A DNA stretch of 64,000 nt from Streptococcus suis (GCF_019794555.1 NZ_JAIMEP010000009.1:27389-91388), one strand, 5' to 3'; counted from the first letter of the stretch, positions 37,982 to 48,641 are shown. Numbers and translations are program-made. Notes: generated by a model not told the origin, from the letters alone.

Positions 37982-38289
37982 TGGGGGATTGTATGGAAGC
38001 TAGGAAACGTATCGAGGAGATGGAGAAAATATTTAATATGCATCTGGAGATGAACAAGTTCCTTGCTGATAGTGTTACCCAGCTCAATCAGGCACAATCA
38101 AGTTATTTACGTTTGCTAGATTATTATCAAAGCCAGACCTATATGGAAGATCTTGATTTATCCAATAATGGTTATTTTGATGGTATTCCTTGTGGTGTAT
38201 TGAGTGAAGATGGAGTCTATAATTTGCTTTTTGACCGCTCAAATTTAGCAAGTCAACTGAGAGAACTAGCGGATCTGCTGGAGAAATAA
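37981..38289 (+). CDS. DUF4298 family protein
   Basis: 102-residue acidic, mostly helical protein: MEARKRIEEMEKIFNMHLEMNKFLADSV, coiled-coil-like, then DYYQSQTYMEDLDLSNNGYFDGIPCGVLSEDGVYNLLFDRSNLASQL, the recognisable DUF4298 core. Function unknown. The start overlaps the last base of the pcp stop (TGATG) with GGAGGTG ten bases upstream; an alternative ATG at 37993 has GGGGG five bases upstream. Last gene of the three-gene unit. Confidence 0.8.
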   Translation: MGDCMEARKRIEEMEKIFNMHLEMNKFLADSVTQLNQAQSSYLRLLDYYQSQTYMEDLDLSNNGYFDGIPCGVLSEDGVYNLLFDRSNLASQLRELADLLEK

Positions 38290-38329
38290 AAATGGCAATA
38301 AAATTTTTAAAAAGTGTCAAGTTTTTTTC

Positions 38330-38357
38330 TTGACACCTTGTTAAAGTGTGTTATAAT
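38330..38357 (+). promoter_or_regulatory. rpsP-khpA promoter
   Basis: Consensus TTGACA, 16-nt spacer, consensus TATAAT. The -35 lies in the right arm of GTGTCAAG/CTTGACAC (38314-38336), which may also terminate upstream transcription. Confidence 0.9.
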
Positions 38358-38426
38358 AGAACATGTGCTAAATAGCTCTGCTATTTCACCGAATAATAAA
38401 AATTAAAAGAAAAGAGACATTAAAAA

Positions 38427-38699
38427 ATGGCAGTAAAAATCCGTTTGACTCGTATGGGTTCTAAAAAGAAACCTTTCTACCGTATTAATGTTGCAGACTC
38501 ACGTGCACCACGTGATGGTCGTTTCATTGAAACAGTTGGTACTTACAACCCACTTTTGGCTGAAAACTCAGTAACTCTTAAAGAAGAACGTGTACTTGAG
38601 TGGTTGGCAAAAGGTGCACAACCATCTGACACTGTTCGTGCCCTTCTTTCAAAAGCTGGCGTATTGGCTAAATTCCACGAACAAAAATTCTCTAAATAA
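38427..38699 (+). CDS. rpsP: 30S ribosomal protein S16
   Basis: 90 residues, full length, beginning [35 protein letters not shown], the S16 signature. AAAGAGA precedes the start. In many Firmicutes rpsP, khpA, rimM and trmD are contiguous; here a two-gene ABC exporter lies between khpA and rimM. Confidence 0.98.
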   Translation: MAVKIRLTRMGSKKKPFYRINVADSRAPRDGRFIETVGTYNPLLAENSVTLKEERVLEWLAKGAQPSDTVRALLSKAGVLAKFHEQKFSK

Positions 38700-38720
38700 G
38701 AACAGTAAGCGAGAACACTT

Positions 38721-38963
38721 ATGGACATGATTGAAAATCTCATTATTGCGATTGTGAAACCTTTGATTTCACAGCCTGAAAACTTGACGATTAAAATCGT
38801 TGATACACCTGAATTCTTAGAATACCATTTGGATTTAGATCAATCGGACATCGGCCGTGTCATCGGTAAAAAAGGACGTACCATTTCTGCAATCAGAACG
38901 ATTGTTTATTCTGTCCCTACAAGTGATAAAAAAGTTCGTTTAGTGATCGACGAGAAAGAATAG
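38721..38963 (+). CDS. khpA: KH-domain RNA-binding protein KhpA
   Basis: 80 residues forming one type II KH domain with the signature [18 protein letters not shown] (about residues 47-64). Streptococcal KhpA dimerises with KhpB/Jag and affects cell-division gene expression. The start [19 protein letters not shown] agrees with the family. It follows rpsP by 21 bp under the strong promoter at 38330. Confidence 0.93.
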   Translation: MDMIENLIIAIVKPLISQPENLTIKIVDTPEFLEYHLDLDQSDIGRVIGKKGRTISAIRTIVYSVPTSDKKVRLVIDEKE

Positions 38964-39038
38964 AAAGTCACCTTTTGGTGGCTTTTAAATTTACAGTCAG
39001 GGGCCATGCCCCTTTTAACATATAGAAAGGATGAAAAG

Positions 39039-40775
39039 ATGAATCTGATTTGGACTTATTTGAAAAAATATCCAAAATGGTTAGCATTAGATTTGTTGGG
39101 AGCTATTTTATTTGTTGTAGTAAACTTAGGCTTGCCAACTTTTTTGGCAAGAATGATTGACCAAGGTATTACCAAAAATGATGCCAGTCAGCTCTATTTC
39201 TGGGCTGGGATGATGGGGCTTATTGTCTTATTAGGAATTGCTGGTCGGGTGATTTTGGCTTATGCAGCTGGGAAGTTAACGACAACTATCGTAAAAGATA
39301 TTCGGAATGATTTGTATGAGAAAATTCAAGACTATTCCCATCATGAATATGAGCAAATTGGTGTTTCTTCCTTAGTTGCTCGTATGACAAATGATGCCTT
39401 TGTTTTGATGCAATTCTCTGAGATGGTTTTGAAATTGGGAATTATTACTCCGTTGATGATGGTAGCCAGCGTTGTGATGACCTTGGTTACGAGTCCAAGT
39501 TTAGCATGGACAGTGGCGGTCGCTATTCCTTTCCTTATTTTCGTTATCTATTATGTTGCGACTAAAACACGTCCCTTATCCGAAAAACAACAAAAACGGT
39601 TGGATACCATTAACCAGTATGTTCGTGAGAACTTAATGGGACTTCGTGTCATTCGTGCCTTTACTCGTGAGGAGTTTCAGGAAGAGCGTTTTTCAGATGT
39701 CAATGAACAATATACAGAAACATCTAAAAAGCTTTTCAACCTTACTGGGTTGACGGAGCCCTTGTTTGTGCAGATTATCATTGCTATGATTGTGGCAATC
39801 GTTTGGTTTGCTTTGACCCCTTTACAGGAGGGCAGTTTACAAATTGGTGATTTGGTAGCCTTTATCGAATATAGTTTCCATGCACTTTTCTCTTTCTTGC
39901 TCTTTGCTAACTTGTTTAACATGTATCCACGTATGTCGGTATCGAGTCATCGGATTCAAGAAGTCTTGGATATGTCCATTTCCATTTCTAAGAATGAAGA
40001 TGGCATCACTGAGACTGATTCACGTGGTTATTTGGAATTTGAAAATGTGACCTTTGCTTATCCAGGGGAAACGGAGTCGCCTGTTCTACACAATATTTCA
40101 TTTAAGGCTAAGCCTGGTGAAACCATTGCCTTTATTGGTTCAACAGGTTCTGGCAAGTCTTCCTTGGTCAACTTAATTCCACGTTTCTATGATGTGACAC
40201 TTGGTCGTATCTTGGTGGATGGTGTGGATGTCAGACGTTACAATCTAAAAGCACTTCGTAGTAAGATTGGTTTTATTCCGCAGAAAGCTCTGCTATTTAC
40301 CGGAACTATCGCGGAAAATTTAAAGTACGGTAAGGTAGATGCTAGTCTTATGGAGCTTCACGAGGCGACGGATGTGGCTCAAGCTAAGGAATTTATCGAG
40401 AGTAAGGAAGAGAAATTTGACACCCATCTTGCTGAGGGTGGAAGCAATTTGTCTGGTGGGCAGAAACAACGTCTTTCGATTGCGCGTGCTATTGTGAAGC
40501 AGCCGGATATTTACATTTTTGATGATTCCTTCTCAGCATTGGATTATAAGACGGACGCAATTTTGCGAAGTCGGTTGAAGGAAGTAACGGAAAATGCGAC
40601 AGTGCTGATTGTTGCCCAACGTGTTGGAACCATTATGGATGCAGACCAAATCATTGTACTGAATGAAGGTGAAATCGTTGGTCGCGGAACCCACAATGAA
40701 TTGATGGAGACCAACGAGATTTATCGTGAAATCGCGAATTCTCAGCTCAACCGTCAATCTTTGACAGAAGAATAG
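39039..40775 (+). CDS. ABC exporter half-transporter, subunit 1 (degenerate catalytic site)
   Basis: 578 residues from ATG 39039 (GAAAGGATG upstream). N-terminal six-helix transmembrane domain (1-310), C-terminal ATPase (from about 330). Walker A is GSTGSGKSS, the signature LSGGQKQR, Walker B YIFDDSFSALD, where Asp replaces the usual catalytic Glu, and the switch position is Gln (VAQRVGT) instead of His. Such losses mark the degenerate-site subunit of heterodimeric exporters (BmrCD, PatAB, TM287/288 type). It pairs with the next gene 8 bp downstream. Likely a multidrug or lipid exporter; substrate unknown. Confidence 0.9.
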   Translation: MNLIWTYLKKYPKWLALDLLGAILFVVVNLGLPTFLARMIDQGITKNDASQLYFWAGMMGLIVLLGIAGRVILAYAAGKLTTTIVKDIRNDLYEKIQDYSHHEYEQIGVSSLVARMTNDAFVLMQFSEMVLKLGIITPLMMVASVVMTLVTSPSLAWTVAVAIPFLIFVIYYVATKTRPLSEKQQKRLDTINQYVRENLMGLRVIRAFTREEFQEERFSDVNEQYTETSKKLFNLTGLTEPLFVQIIIAMIVAIVWFALTPLQEGSLQIGDLVAFIEYSFHALFSFLLFANLFNMYPRMSVSSHRIQEVLDMSISISKNEDGITETDSRGYLEFENVTFAYPGETESPVLHNISFKAKPGETIAFIGSTGSGKSSLVNLIPRFYDVTLGRILVDGVDVRRYNLKALRSKIGFIPQKALLFTGTIAENLKYGKVDASLMELHEATDVAQAKEFIESKEEKFDTHLAEGGSNLSGGQKQRLSIARAIVKQPDIYIFDDSFSALDYKTDAILRSRLKEVTENATVLIVAQRVGTIMDADQIIVLNEGEIVGRGTHNELMETNEIYREIANSQLNRQSLTEE

Positions 40776-40783
40776 GAGGAATT

Positions 40784-42553
40784 ATGAAGAATAGATCAGT
40801 ATTTATCCGTGTTTGGGACTATTTACGTCATTATCAATCTTCAGTATTTTTAGCTGTTTTTCTAAAAACCATTAGCGCAGTGATGAATGCCCTGGAACCC
40901 TTCGTTTTGGGACTGATCATTACAGAATTGACGAAAAATCTGTTAGATATAGCAAATGGAGTAGAAGGGGCCCGTATCAATGTTTCCTATATTGCCATCA
41001 TGCTTGCGCTCTATGCCCTTCGTGCCCTTATGTATGAAATCGGAGCCTATGGTTCTACCTATTTCATGACTAAGGCGGTACAGGGAGCAACCAAGGAGCT
41101 GCGTCAGGATTTGAGTCACAAGATTAACAAAATTCCCATTTCCTATTTTGATAAACACCAGTATGGTGACCTATTAGGTCGATTTACAAGTGATGTGGAG
41201 ACAGTCTCAAATGCCTTGCAGCAAAGTTTTCTTCAGCTCGTCAATGCTGTACTAACCCTTTCTTTAGCCATTTTTATGTGTTTTTGGTTGGATATATCAC
41301 TGGCTCTCGTAGTCGTAACCTTGGTTCCAGTGACCTATTTGGGTTCCAAGTTTGTCATGGGCAAGTCCCAGCCCTATTTTAAACAACAGGCGGATGCATT
41401 GGGACGATTGAACGGTTTTGTCCAAGAAAATCTGACAGGTTTCAATGTCCTCAAACTCTATGGACGAGAGGAAATCTCTACAGAAGAATTTCGCCAGATT
41501 ACTTCGGATTTGCAGGAAGTTGGCTTCAAAGCCAGTTTCGTATCAGGTTTGCTCATGCCTTTAGTTCACGGTTTTTCTAATATTGCCTATGTCGTCGTAG
41601 CCCTACTTGCTGGTTTGAAAGTCCTAGCAGGTAAACTAACGGTTGGTAACATGCAGGCCTTCGTCCAATACGTTTGGCAGATTTCTCAGCCCGTCCAAAC
41701 CTTGACCCAGTTGGCACCACAGTTGCAGTCTGCCAAATCTTCCCTTGAACGCATCTTTTCAGTCTTAGATGAGCTTGACGAAGAAGACGCCAATGCGCTA
41801 GAGTTGACAGCTGGTTTGACTGGACAAGTCAGCTTTGAACAGGTTGAATTTGGCTATTCAGAAGATAAGCCGCTTATCCGTAACTTTATTCTTGATGTTA
41901 AGCCAGGAGAAATGGTGGCTATCGTAGGACCAACAGGAGCTGGTAAGACAACCCTCATCAACCTTCTCATGCGTTTCTATGATGTCACATCCGGTGCTAT
42001 CAAGGTGGATGGTCAGGATATTCGGAATATTTCTCGTCAATCCTACCGTAGTCAATTTGGTATGGTCTTGCAGGATGCATGGCTTTACGAGGGGACCATT
42101 AAGGAAAACTTACGTTTTGGGCGTTTGGATGCGACGGATAAGGAAATTGTGGAAGCTGCTAAAGCCGCCAACGTTGACCATTTTATTCGTACCCTGCCTG
42201 GCGGTTATAATATGGAAATGAACCAGGAATCCAGCAATATTTCCCAAGGTCAGAAACAGCTTTTGACCATTGCGCGTGCCTTGTTGGCGGATCCTGCTAT
42301 TCTGATTCTTGATGAAGCGACTTCCTCAGTTGATACTCGTTTGGAACTTTTGATTCAAAAGGCCATGAAACGATTGATGAAGGGGCGGACAAGTTTCGTC
42401 ATCGCCCACCGCTTATCAACCATTCAAGAAGCTGATAAGATTTTGGTCTTGAAAGATGGACAAATTATCGAACAAGGTAATCATGAAAGTCTTTTGGCTG
42501 ACAAAGGTTTCTATTATAACCTCTATCAAAGCCAGTTCAGTCAGTCTAAATAG
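40784..42553 (+). CDS. ABC exporter half-transporter, subunit 2 (catalytic Glu intact)
   Basis: 589 residues. Transmembrane domain 1-330, ATPase from about 350. Walker A is GPTGAGKTT, the signature is divergent (ISQGQKQ), Walker B ILILDEATSSVD has the catalytic Glu, and the switch His is in IAHRLST. With subunit 1 this gives one degenerate and one competent ATP site: the competent one combines this Walker B Glu with the LSGGQ of subunit 1. AGGAGGA precedes the ATG. The region 42554-42665 has no separate gene. Confidence 0.9.
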   Translation: MKNRSVFIRVWDYLRHYQSSVFLAVFLKTISAVMNALEPFVLGLIITELTKNLLDIANGVEGARINVSYIAIMLALYALRALMYEIGAYGSTYFMTKAVQGATKELRQDLSHKINKIPISYFDKHQYGDLLGRFTSDVETVSNALQQSFLQLVNAVLTLSLAIFMCFWLDISLALVVVTLVPVTYLGSKFVMGKSQPYFKQQADALGRLNGFVQENLTGFNVLKLYGREEISTEEFRQITSDLQEVGFKASFVSGLLMPLVHGFSNIAYVVVALLAGLKVLAGKLTVGNMQAFVQYVWQISQPVQTLTQLAPQLQSAKSSLERIFSVLDELDEEDANALELTAGLTGQVSFEQVEFGYSEDKPLIRNFILDVKPGEMVAIVGPTGAGKTTLINLLMRFYDVTSGAIKVDGQDIRNISRQSYRSQFGMVLQDAWLYEGTIKENLRFGRLDATDKEIVEAAKAANVDHFIRTLPGGYNMEMNQESSNISQGQKQLLTIARALLADPAILILDEATSSVDTRLELLIQKAMKRLMKGRTSFVIAHRLSTIQEADKILVLKDGQIIEQGNHESLLADKGFYYNLYQSQFSQSK

Positions 42554-42665
42554 GGGATAATAGTGTACAGTGAAAAGTATCGATTCAATCGGTACTTTTT
42601 CTAATCCTTGTGCATTCTTCCACTACATGTTAAAATATATGGATAGAAATACAAAGGAAGATATC

Positions 42666-43184
42666 ATGAATTATTTTAATGTCGGTAAAATTGTTAATAC
42701 TCAAGGTTTGCAAGGAGAAATGCGGGTTTTATCCGTAACAGATTTCACGGAGGAACGGTTTAAAAAAGGTTCAGTCCTAGCACTTTTTGATGAAAAAGAC
42801 AGATTTGTTATGGATGTGGAAATTGCTAATCATCGCAAGGCAAAGAATTTTGATATTATCAAGTTTAAGGGAATGTACCATATTAATGATATTGAAAAAT
42901 ATAAAGGGTACAGTTTAAAAATTGCTGAAGAAAAACTGACAGATCTTGAAGATGGTGAATTTTACTATCATGAAATTATTGGTTTAGATGTCTATGAAAA
43001 TGATCAAGTTATTGGTCAAATAAAGGAAATTCTTCAGCCAGGTGCCAATGATGTTTGGGTGGTTAAGCGAAAAGGTAAGAAAGATTTGCTTTTACCATAT
43101 ATCCCACCTGTTGTATTGAATATTGATATTCCAAACAATCGTGTAGATGTGGAATTACTTGAGGGTTTGGACGATGAGAATTGA
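42666..43184 (+). CDS. rimM: 16S rRNA processing protein RimM
   Basis: 30S maturation factor binding S19. 172 residues from ATG 42666 (GGAAGATATC upstream), with canonical start [23 protein letters not shown]-terminal RimM beta-barrel (1-90) and C-terminal PRC-barrel (from about 95, [15 protein letters not shown]), ending [31 protein letters not shown]. The last 11 bp overlap trmD, as is common for this pair. Confidence 0.95.
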   Translation: MNYFNVGKIVNTQGLQGEMRVLSVTDFTEERFKKGSVLALFDEKDRFVMDVEIANHRKAKNFDIIKFKGMYHINDIEKYKGYSLKIAEEKLTDLEDGEFYYHEIIGLDVYENDQVIGQIKEILQPGANDVWVVKRKGKKDLLLPYIPPVVLNIDIPNNRVDVELLEGLDDEN

Positions 43185-43890
43185 TATTTTAACGCTGTTT
43201 CCAGAGATGTTTGCCCCGTTAGAGCACTCAATTGTCGGAAAGGCAAGAGAGAAGGGGATTCTCGAAGTAAACTACCATAATTTTCGAGAAAAAGCAGAGA
43301 AAGCGCGACATGTTGATGATGAGCCGTATGGCGGCGGGCAAGGGATGCTATTAAGGGCTCAACCAATTTTTGATACAATGGATGCGATTGAAAAGACAAA
43401 TCCTCGCGTTATTTTATTGGATCCTGCTGGTCGGACATTTAATCAAGCCTATGCAGAAGAATTATCAAAAGAAGACCAGTTAATTTTTATCTGTGGACAT
43501 TATGAGGGCTATGATGAGCGTATCAAGACACTAGTCACCGATGAAATTTCACTTGGTGATTATGTCTTGACAGGTGGAGAATTGGCGGCAATGACCATGA
43601 TAGATGCGACTGTTCGTCTCATACCAGAGGTCATTGGGAAAGAAGCCAGTCATACAGATGATAGTTTTTCTTCTGGTTTATTGGAATACCCACAATATAC
43701 TCGTCCCTATGAATATCGTGGTATGGTCGTACCTGATGTGTTGATGAGTGGCCATCATGAAAATATTCGGAAGTGGCGACTGGAACAAAGTATTAGAAAA
43801 ACCTATGAGCGACGTCCAGATTTACTAGCATGCTATGAATTATCGGATGAAGAACGCTTCATTTTGGATAAGATCATATCAGAACAATAA
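43174..43890 (+). CDS. trmD: tRNA (guanine-N1)-methyltransferase TrmD
   Basis: Makes m1G37 in tRNA, preventing frameshifts. 238 residues from ATG 43174. The start [24 protein letters not shown] is typical. SPOUT knot segments: [35 protein letters not shown], and IGDYVL-type [20 protein letters not shown]. It overlaps rimM by 11 bp and is followed by a terminator. Confidence 0.97.
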   Translation: MRIDILTLFPEMFAPLEHSIVGKAREKGILEVNYHNFREKAEKARHVDDEPYGGGQGMLLRAQPIFDTMDAIEKTNPRVILLDPAGRTFNQAYAEELSKEDQLIFICGHYEGYDERIKTLVTDEISLGDYVLTGGELAAMTMIDATVRLIPEVIGKEASHTDDSFSSGLLEYPQYTRPYEYRGMVVPDVLMSGHHENIRKWRLEQSIRKTYERRPDLLACYELSDEERFILDKIISEQ

Positions 43891-43906
43891 TTAGATGAGT
43901 TCAAAT

Positions 43907-43938
43907 GAGATGCCTAAATGGGTATCTCTTTTTTTTTT
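43907..43938 (+). terminator. rimM-trmD terminator
   Basis: GAGATGCC-TAAAT-GGGTATCTC stem with one bulge and a run of about ten T. Confidence 0.85.
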
Positions 43939-44028
43939 CAGAAAATGTGTATCATTTGCAATTACAAAAAAACCAAGCCCCTTTGAAAGGACATGGTTTG
44001 AAAAAAGTATGGTATCTATCAGTGGATA

Positions 44029-44964
44029 TTATGGTGTTATTTCATTTAGGAGTCCTTCTGCACTTGTAGTTGGAAGAACGCGAACACGATTAAGACTTAA
44101 TAAGCCATCCGCTAGACTAGCTAAGCCATTATTTGTAGTTAAACCTAATTTATAACCGGCTTGCTCACTGATGTTTAGGGTATCTTGTGAGTAGCTACCA
44201 GATGGATAAGCTACTGCAAGAGTCTCTTGATTAAGTTGGCTATCTAAATAATTTTTGGATTGACTCAATTCGCTCATCTGATCATCCGTGCTGCTTACCT
44301 CTAAGTCAGGATGATTGACTGTATGTCCTTGGAAAGACATCCCATTTGCTTGCATCTCTTTCATCTGATCAAGGGTTAAATATCCCTCAATTCCATTTTC
44401 GGTAAAACCAGTTATTACATTGTTTGTCGCCTTCATGTGGTATTTTGCCAAAAGAGGATAGGCATAAGAATAAAAATCCCAAAGGCTATCATCAAAGGTT
44501 AACCAAACGACTTTTTTATCCTGTGGAAGAACATTTTCAGTTAGAACTTTATAGGCTTCTTCCGGTGTAAGAGTGTAGTAGCCATTTTGTTCTAAAACTT
44601 GCAAATGACTTTCAAAGACTGCTGGTGAGACGATTAAGTTGGCATTTGCTTCCTCTTCAGGAGCCATTTCGTGAATCGCATGGTACATGAGAATCGGTAT
44701 TTGGACAGGCTCATCCACTTTAACCCAGTTTACAGAACTTGTTTGGGTTGATGAATTGGAATCAGCTGTAGTAGTATTTTGGGTAGATGCTTGACTGCTT
44801 GATTGGCTAGAAACAGTAGTCTGTGAAGCATTTGAAGAGCGAGGAATCAAGGTGGGGAGTAGAAGATAAATCAAACTTAGTACAAGAATTGTAAGAAGAG
44901 AGAGAAAAATATAATGAATATATTTCTTGGATGGTTGAGGTTGTTTTCTACGTCTACGCGCCAT
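44029..44964 (-). CDS. Membrane-anchored polysaccharide deacetylase (CE4)
   Basis: 311 residues. A very basic cytoplasmic N-terminus (MARRRRKQPQPSKKY), one transmembrane helix (IFLSLLTILVLSLIYLLLPTLI), a Ser/Thr/Gln linker, and an extracellular NodB-like domain from about residue 80. Motif 1 is WLTFDDS (catalytic and metal Asp), motif 2 GHTVNH (metal His pair), motif 3 YPSGSY. It probably deacetylates peptidoglycan or another cell-wall polysaccharide; the substrate is not certain. The ATG has AAAAGGAGAA upstream and is divergent from hom. Confidence 0.85.
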   Translation of the reverse strand: MARRRRKQPQPSKKYIHYIFLSLLTILVLSLIYLLLPTLIPRSSNASQTTVSSQSSSQASTQNTTTADSNSSTQTSSVNWVKVDEPVQIPILMYHAIHEMAPEEEANANLIVSPAVFESHLQVLEQNGYYTLTPEEAYKVLTENVLPQDKKVVWLTFDDSLWDFYSYAYPLLAKYHMKATNNVITGFTENGIEGYLTLDQMKEMQANGMSFQGHTVNHPDLEVSSTDDQMSELSQSKNYLDSQLNQETLAVAYPSGSYSQDTLNISEQAGYKLGLTTNNGLASLADGLLSLNRVRVLPTTSAEGLLNEITP

Positions 44965-45070
44965 GATTGTTCTCCTTTTGAATCTAGATACATTAATTAT
45001 ATCAAATTATTTGGAAAATTATCAGAATATTTGGTATAATAGTCGAAATACATTTAAATAAGGAGAAAAT

Positions 45071-46357
45071 ATGGCTATCAAGGTAGGATTATTAGGATTC
45101 GGTACAGTAGCAAGTGGTGTACCATTTCTATTGAAAGAAAATAAAGAAAAAATTGAAAAAGCTGCTGGGGATTCGATTGAAATTGCTAAGGTATTGGTAA
45201 AAGATGAGACAGAAAAAGACCGTTTGGTAGCTGCTGGTCACCAATTTCATTTTGTGACCAATATTGATGATATTTTAGATGATGCAGAGATTGCTCTTGT
45301 TGTAGAATTGATGGGGCGAATTGAACCGGCAAAAACATTTATCACTCGTGCTTTAGAAGCTGGCAAACATGTTGTAACAGCTAACAAAGATTTATTGGCC
45401 GTTCATGGTACAGAGTTGCGTACACTTGCTGAAGAGAAAGGGTTAGCACTTTATTATGAGGCAGCAGTAGCTGGGGGCATTCCTATCTTGCGTACGCTTG
45501 TGAATTCATTTGCTGCGGATAAAATTACCCGCATTTTGGGTGTATTAAATGGTACATCAAACTTCATGCTGACCAAAATGGTAGATGAAGGTTGGACGTA
45601 TGAGAAAGCATTGGAAACAGCCCAAGAGTTGGGTTATGCTGAGTCTGATCCAACAAATGACGTAGAAGGAATTGATGCTGCCTATAAAGCAGTCATCTTG
45701 AGTCAGTTTGGTTTTGGGATGACCGTTGATTTTGATGCTGTAGGACATAAAGGAATTACCACAATTACACCAGAAGATGTTGCAGTAGCTCAAGAGCTGG
45801 GGTATGTCATCAAGTTGGTAGGTGATATCCGAGAAACAGCTTCAGGAATCGCGGCCGAAGTCTCACCAACATTTTTACCTAAGAACCATCCGTTAGCAAG
45901 TGTGAATGGAGTAATGAATGCGGTATTTGTTGAGTCTATCGGTATTGGCCAATCCATGTATTATGGGCCAGGTGCGGGGCAAAAGCCAACTGCAACCAGT
46001 GTGACCGCTGATATCATTCGAATTGTACGCAGGATGAAAGATAAAACTGTAGGCAAACCATTTAATGAATATTCTCGCCCGCTTCAATTAGCTATACCAG
46101 AAGATGTGACAAGCGAATACTATTTCTCAATTCTGACTCCAGACACAAGTGGAAAAATGTTACGAATTGCAGAGATCTTCCATTCTGAGGGAATTTCATT
46201 TAAACAAATCCTACAAAAAGGTACAAAGGACGACACTGCTCGCCTTGTAATTGTTACACATGCGATGAATAAAACTCAGTTGGAGCAAGTGACTAGAAAA
46301 TTAGCAGAAGCGACTGATTTCACACTCGTTAATACCTTTAAGGTTTTGGGGGAATAG
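45071..46357 (+). CDS. hom: Homoserine dehydrogenase
   Basis: NAD(P)H-dependent reduction of aspartate semialdehyde to homoserine, the branch point to Thr and Met. 428 residues: Rossmann domain ([18 protein letters not shown]), catalytic and dimerisation domain ([31 protein letters not shown]), and a C-terminal ACT domain (about 350-428, [21 protein letters not shown]). AAGGAGAAAAT precedes the ATG; -10 TATAAT is at 45037-45042. Operon with thrB (3-bp gap). Confidence 0.96.
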   Translation: MAIKVGLLGFGTVASGVPFLLKENKEKIEKAAGDSIEIAKVLVKDETEKDRLVAAGHQFHFVTNIDDILDDAEIALVVELMGRIEPAKTFITRALEAGKHVVTANKDLLAVHGTELRTLAEEKGLALYYEAAVAGGIPILRTLVNSFAADKITRILGVLNGTSNFMLTKMVDEGWTYEKALETAQELGYAESDPTNDVEGIDAAYKAVILSQFGFGMTVDFDAVGHKGITTITPEDVAVAQELGYVIKLVGDIRETASGIAAEVSPTFLPKNHPLASVNGVMNAVFVESIGIGQSMYYGPGAGQKPTATSVTADIIRIVRRMKDKTVGKPFNEYSRPLQLAIPEDVTSEYYFSILTPDTSGKMLRIAEIFHSEGISFKQILQKGTKDDTARLVIVTHAMNKTQLEQVTRKLAEATDFTLVNTFKVLGE

Positions 46358-46360
46358 TCT

Positions 46361-47224
46361 ATGAAAATTATTGTTCCAGCGACATCAGCAAATATTGGAC
46401 CAGGATTTGATTCTGTTGGTGTAGCACTCTCAAAATATCTTTCGGTCGAAATTCTAGAACCTACTAATGAGTGGATTGTTGAGCATCAATTAGAACATGT
46501 TCCCTCTGATCAAAATAATTTACTCATCCGGACTGCCCTGACAGTTGCAAAACATTTACAACCACATCGTTTAAAAATGGAAAGCGATATTCCCTTAGCT
46601 CGTGGCTTAGGTTCATCTAGTTCAGTCATTGTTGCAGGTATCGAACTGGCCAATCAGTTAGGGAAACTTAACCTGAGTCAGGATGAAAAGTTACAATTGG
46701 CTACAAAGATTGAAGGACATCCAGATAATGTAGCTCCAGCTATTTATGGAAATTTGGTCATTTCAAGCTATGTCAATAAAAAAGTTCAAGCAGTTGTAAC
46801 TGACTTTCCACCAACAAGTTTTGTTGCGTTTATTCCAAATTATCCTCTTCGTACAAGTGAAAGTCGTGGTGTACTTCCTTCACAAATGGGCTATAAAAAG
46901 GCGGTTGCTGCTAGTTCGATAGCAAACGTTGCAATTGCAAGCCTTATGTCAGGAGATATTGAAAAAGCGGGTCAACTGATTCAGTTAGATATGTTTCATG
47001 AACCCTATCGGCAACTACTTGTTAAAGAGTTTTGTCCGATTAAGCAGTTGGCGCAAGAAATTGGCGCTTATGCAACCTATCTCTCTGGAGCTGGACCGAC
47101 CGTGATGGTATTGGCACCTGCTGAGAAAGAAACGGAACTTATTGCGGCGATTGAAGCTCTGCAACTAGATGGCTCTGTCCATTCCCTAACAGTTGATACA
47201 AAGGGAATTCAAGTTATTTTATAA
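46361..47224 (+). CDS. thrB: Homoserine kinase
   Basis: GHMP kinase phosphorylating homoserine on the way to threonine. 287 residues, full length. N-terminus [26 protein letters not shown] loop [21 protein letters not shown] (about residues 80-100), and C-terminal motif [13 protein letters not shown]. The stop codon TAA lies within the 8-bp target duplication of the ISL3 element, which inserted 2 bp behind it without changing the protein. The original terminator is now on the far side of the element (48652). Confidence 0.95.
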   Translation: MKIIVPATSANIGPGFDSVGVALSKYLSVEILEPTNEWIVEHQLEHVPSDQNNLLIRTALTVAKHLQPHRLKMESDIPLARGLGSSSSVIVAGIELANQLGKLNLSQDEKLQLATKIEGHPDNVAPAIYGNLVISSYVNKKVQAVVTDFPPTSFVAFIPNYPLRTSESRGVLPSQMGYKKAVAASSIANVAIASLMSGDIEKAGQLIQLDMFHEPYRQLLVKEFCPIKQLAQEIGAYATYLSGAGPTVMVLAPAEKETELIAAIEALQLDGSVHSLTVDTKGIQVIL

Positions 47225-47226
47225 AT
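47219..47226. repeat. Left target-site duplication of the ISL3 element
   Basis: TTATAAAT, identical to 48642-48649 and including the thrB stop codon. Confidence 0.93.
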
Positions 47227-48641
47227 GGCTCTTTGTCAACTGTAGTGGGTAGATGAAAAGCTAACATCTAGAGAGGACGAACTTCGTTCTCTCTTTCTTT
47301 ATGTTCAAAGCAATCAAAATCCGTTTTTTAAAGTTTTCAAAGTTCCTGAAACCAAAGGCATTTCTCTTAATGACTTTGATGAGATTATTGGTAGCTTCCA
47401 GTTTGGCGTTGGAATAAGGCAATTCCATGGCATTCAAAACCTTATCTTTATCCTTTAGAAATGTCTTAAATACCGTCTGGAAAATAGGATTAACAGTGGC
47501 TAATTCCTGTTCGATGAGGTCAAAGAAATGGTCTGAGTTCTTCTCTTGGAAATGGAACAAGAGCAATTGATAGAGTTCATAGTGCTGTCGTAGTTCCTCG
47601 GAGAAAGACAGGAGTTTTTCCAGTATTTCCTTGTTGGTCAAATGCATTCGAAACATAGGGCGATAAAATCGTTTATCGCTGAGTTTACGGCTATCTTGTT
47701 GTATCAATTTCCAGTAACGTTTCAAGGCACGGTATTCCTGCGATTTTCTGTCGAATTGATTCATAATTTGAATACGAACACGGTTCATAGCACGGCTAAG
47801 GTGTTGAACAATATGAAAGCGGTCGAGTACAATTTTTGCATTCGGAAAAAGTTGTTTAGCAAGTTGATAATAGGGACTAAACATATCCATGGTAATCACT
47901 TTGACCCGATTTCTAATCTTTCTAGGATAGCGTAGAAAGTGGTTTCGGATAGTTGCTTGAGTTCTTCCGTCAAGGATAGTAATGACGTTTAGGGAGTTGA
48001 AATCTTGAGCGATGAAGCTCATTTTCCCCTTTTTGAAGGCATACTCGTCCCAGCTCATCACCTCAGGTAAGGTATTCCAATCCGTTTCAAACTTGAACTC
48101 ATTGAGCTTTCTCATAACTGATGATGTTGAGATAGATAGTCTGTGTGCAATATGTTGCATTGCTTGATTTTCGATGAGTAATTGAGCGATCTTTCGGTTA
48201 ACAGCGACGGAGATTTGGTGGTTCTTCTTGACAAGAGGAGTTTCGGCGACCGCTATTTTTCCGCAATCTTTACACTTGAAGCGACGCTTTCTAAGACGGA
48301 TAAGTAAGGGATAGCCAGCTGTTTCTAGGTAGGGGATCTTAGAGGCTTTCTGGTAGTCGTACTTAGCCATTTGTCCCTTGCATTTTGGGCATTTAGGGGC
48401 TGAGTAATCCAAGTGACCGTGGAGTTCTAAGTGAGTTCCCATATCATATTCATCAGTGATAGTGATATTTTTGTCTTTAATTCTTAGAAAATTTGTGATA
48501 AGATTTAGTTGTTCCATATGAACCCTTTCTAATGTGAGTTTAGTCGCTTTTCATTATAGGTCATATGGGACTTTTTTTCTACACTCAAAAAGGCTCCATA
48601 ATTTCCATGGTGGTTTTACCCACTACAGAAATTATAGAGCC
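47227..48641 (-). mobile_element. ISL3-family insertion sequence, complete, 1415 bp
   Basis: The ends are imperfect inverted repeats: GGCTCTTTGTCAACTGTAG at the left and GGCTCTATAATTTCTGTAG (complement of the right end), both continuing TGGG. Perfect 8-bp direct repeats TTATAAAT flank the element, the length typical of ISL3. It contains a single intact transposase gene, so it looks recent and potentially active. Resembles IS1193-like elements of streptococci. Confidence 0.92.
47261..48517 (-). CDS. ISL3 family transposase
   Basis: 418 residues, full length. N-terminal zinc ribbon (CPKCKGQMAKYDY...FKCKDCG), a helix-turn-helix (MQHIAHRLSISTSSVMRKL), and a DDE domain with catalytic Asp in MSWDEYAFKKG and ITMDMFSPYYQLAK and the Glu near SNAKLEATNNLIKVIKR. 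The start ATG at 48517 has AAAGGGTTCAT upstream. No frameshift or stop is seen. Confidence 0.93.
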   Translation of the reverse strand: MEQLNLITNFLRIKDKNITITDEYDMGTHLELHGHLDYSAPKCPKCKGQMAKYDYQKASKIPYLETAGYPLLIRLRKRRFKCKDCGKIAVAETPLVKKNHQISVAVNRKIAQLLIENQAMQHIAHRLSISTSSVMRKLNEFKFETDWNTLPEVMSWDEYAFKKGKMSFIAQDFNSLNVITILDGRTQATIRNHFLRYPRKIRNRVKVITMDMFSPYYQLAKQLFPNAKIVLDRFHIVQHLSRAMNRVRIQIMNQFDRKSQEYRALKRYWKLIQQDSRKLSDKRFYRPMFRMHLTNKEILEKLLSFSEELRQHYELYQLLLFHFQEKNSDHFFDLIEQELATVNPIFQTVFKTFLKDKDKVLNAMELPYSNAKLEATNNLIKVIKRNAFGFRNFENFKKRILIALNIKKERTKFVLSRC

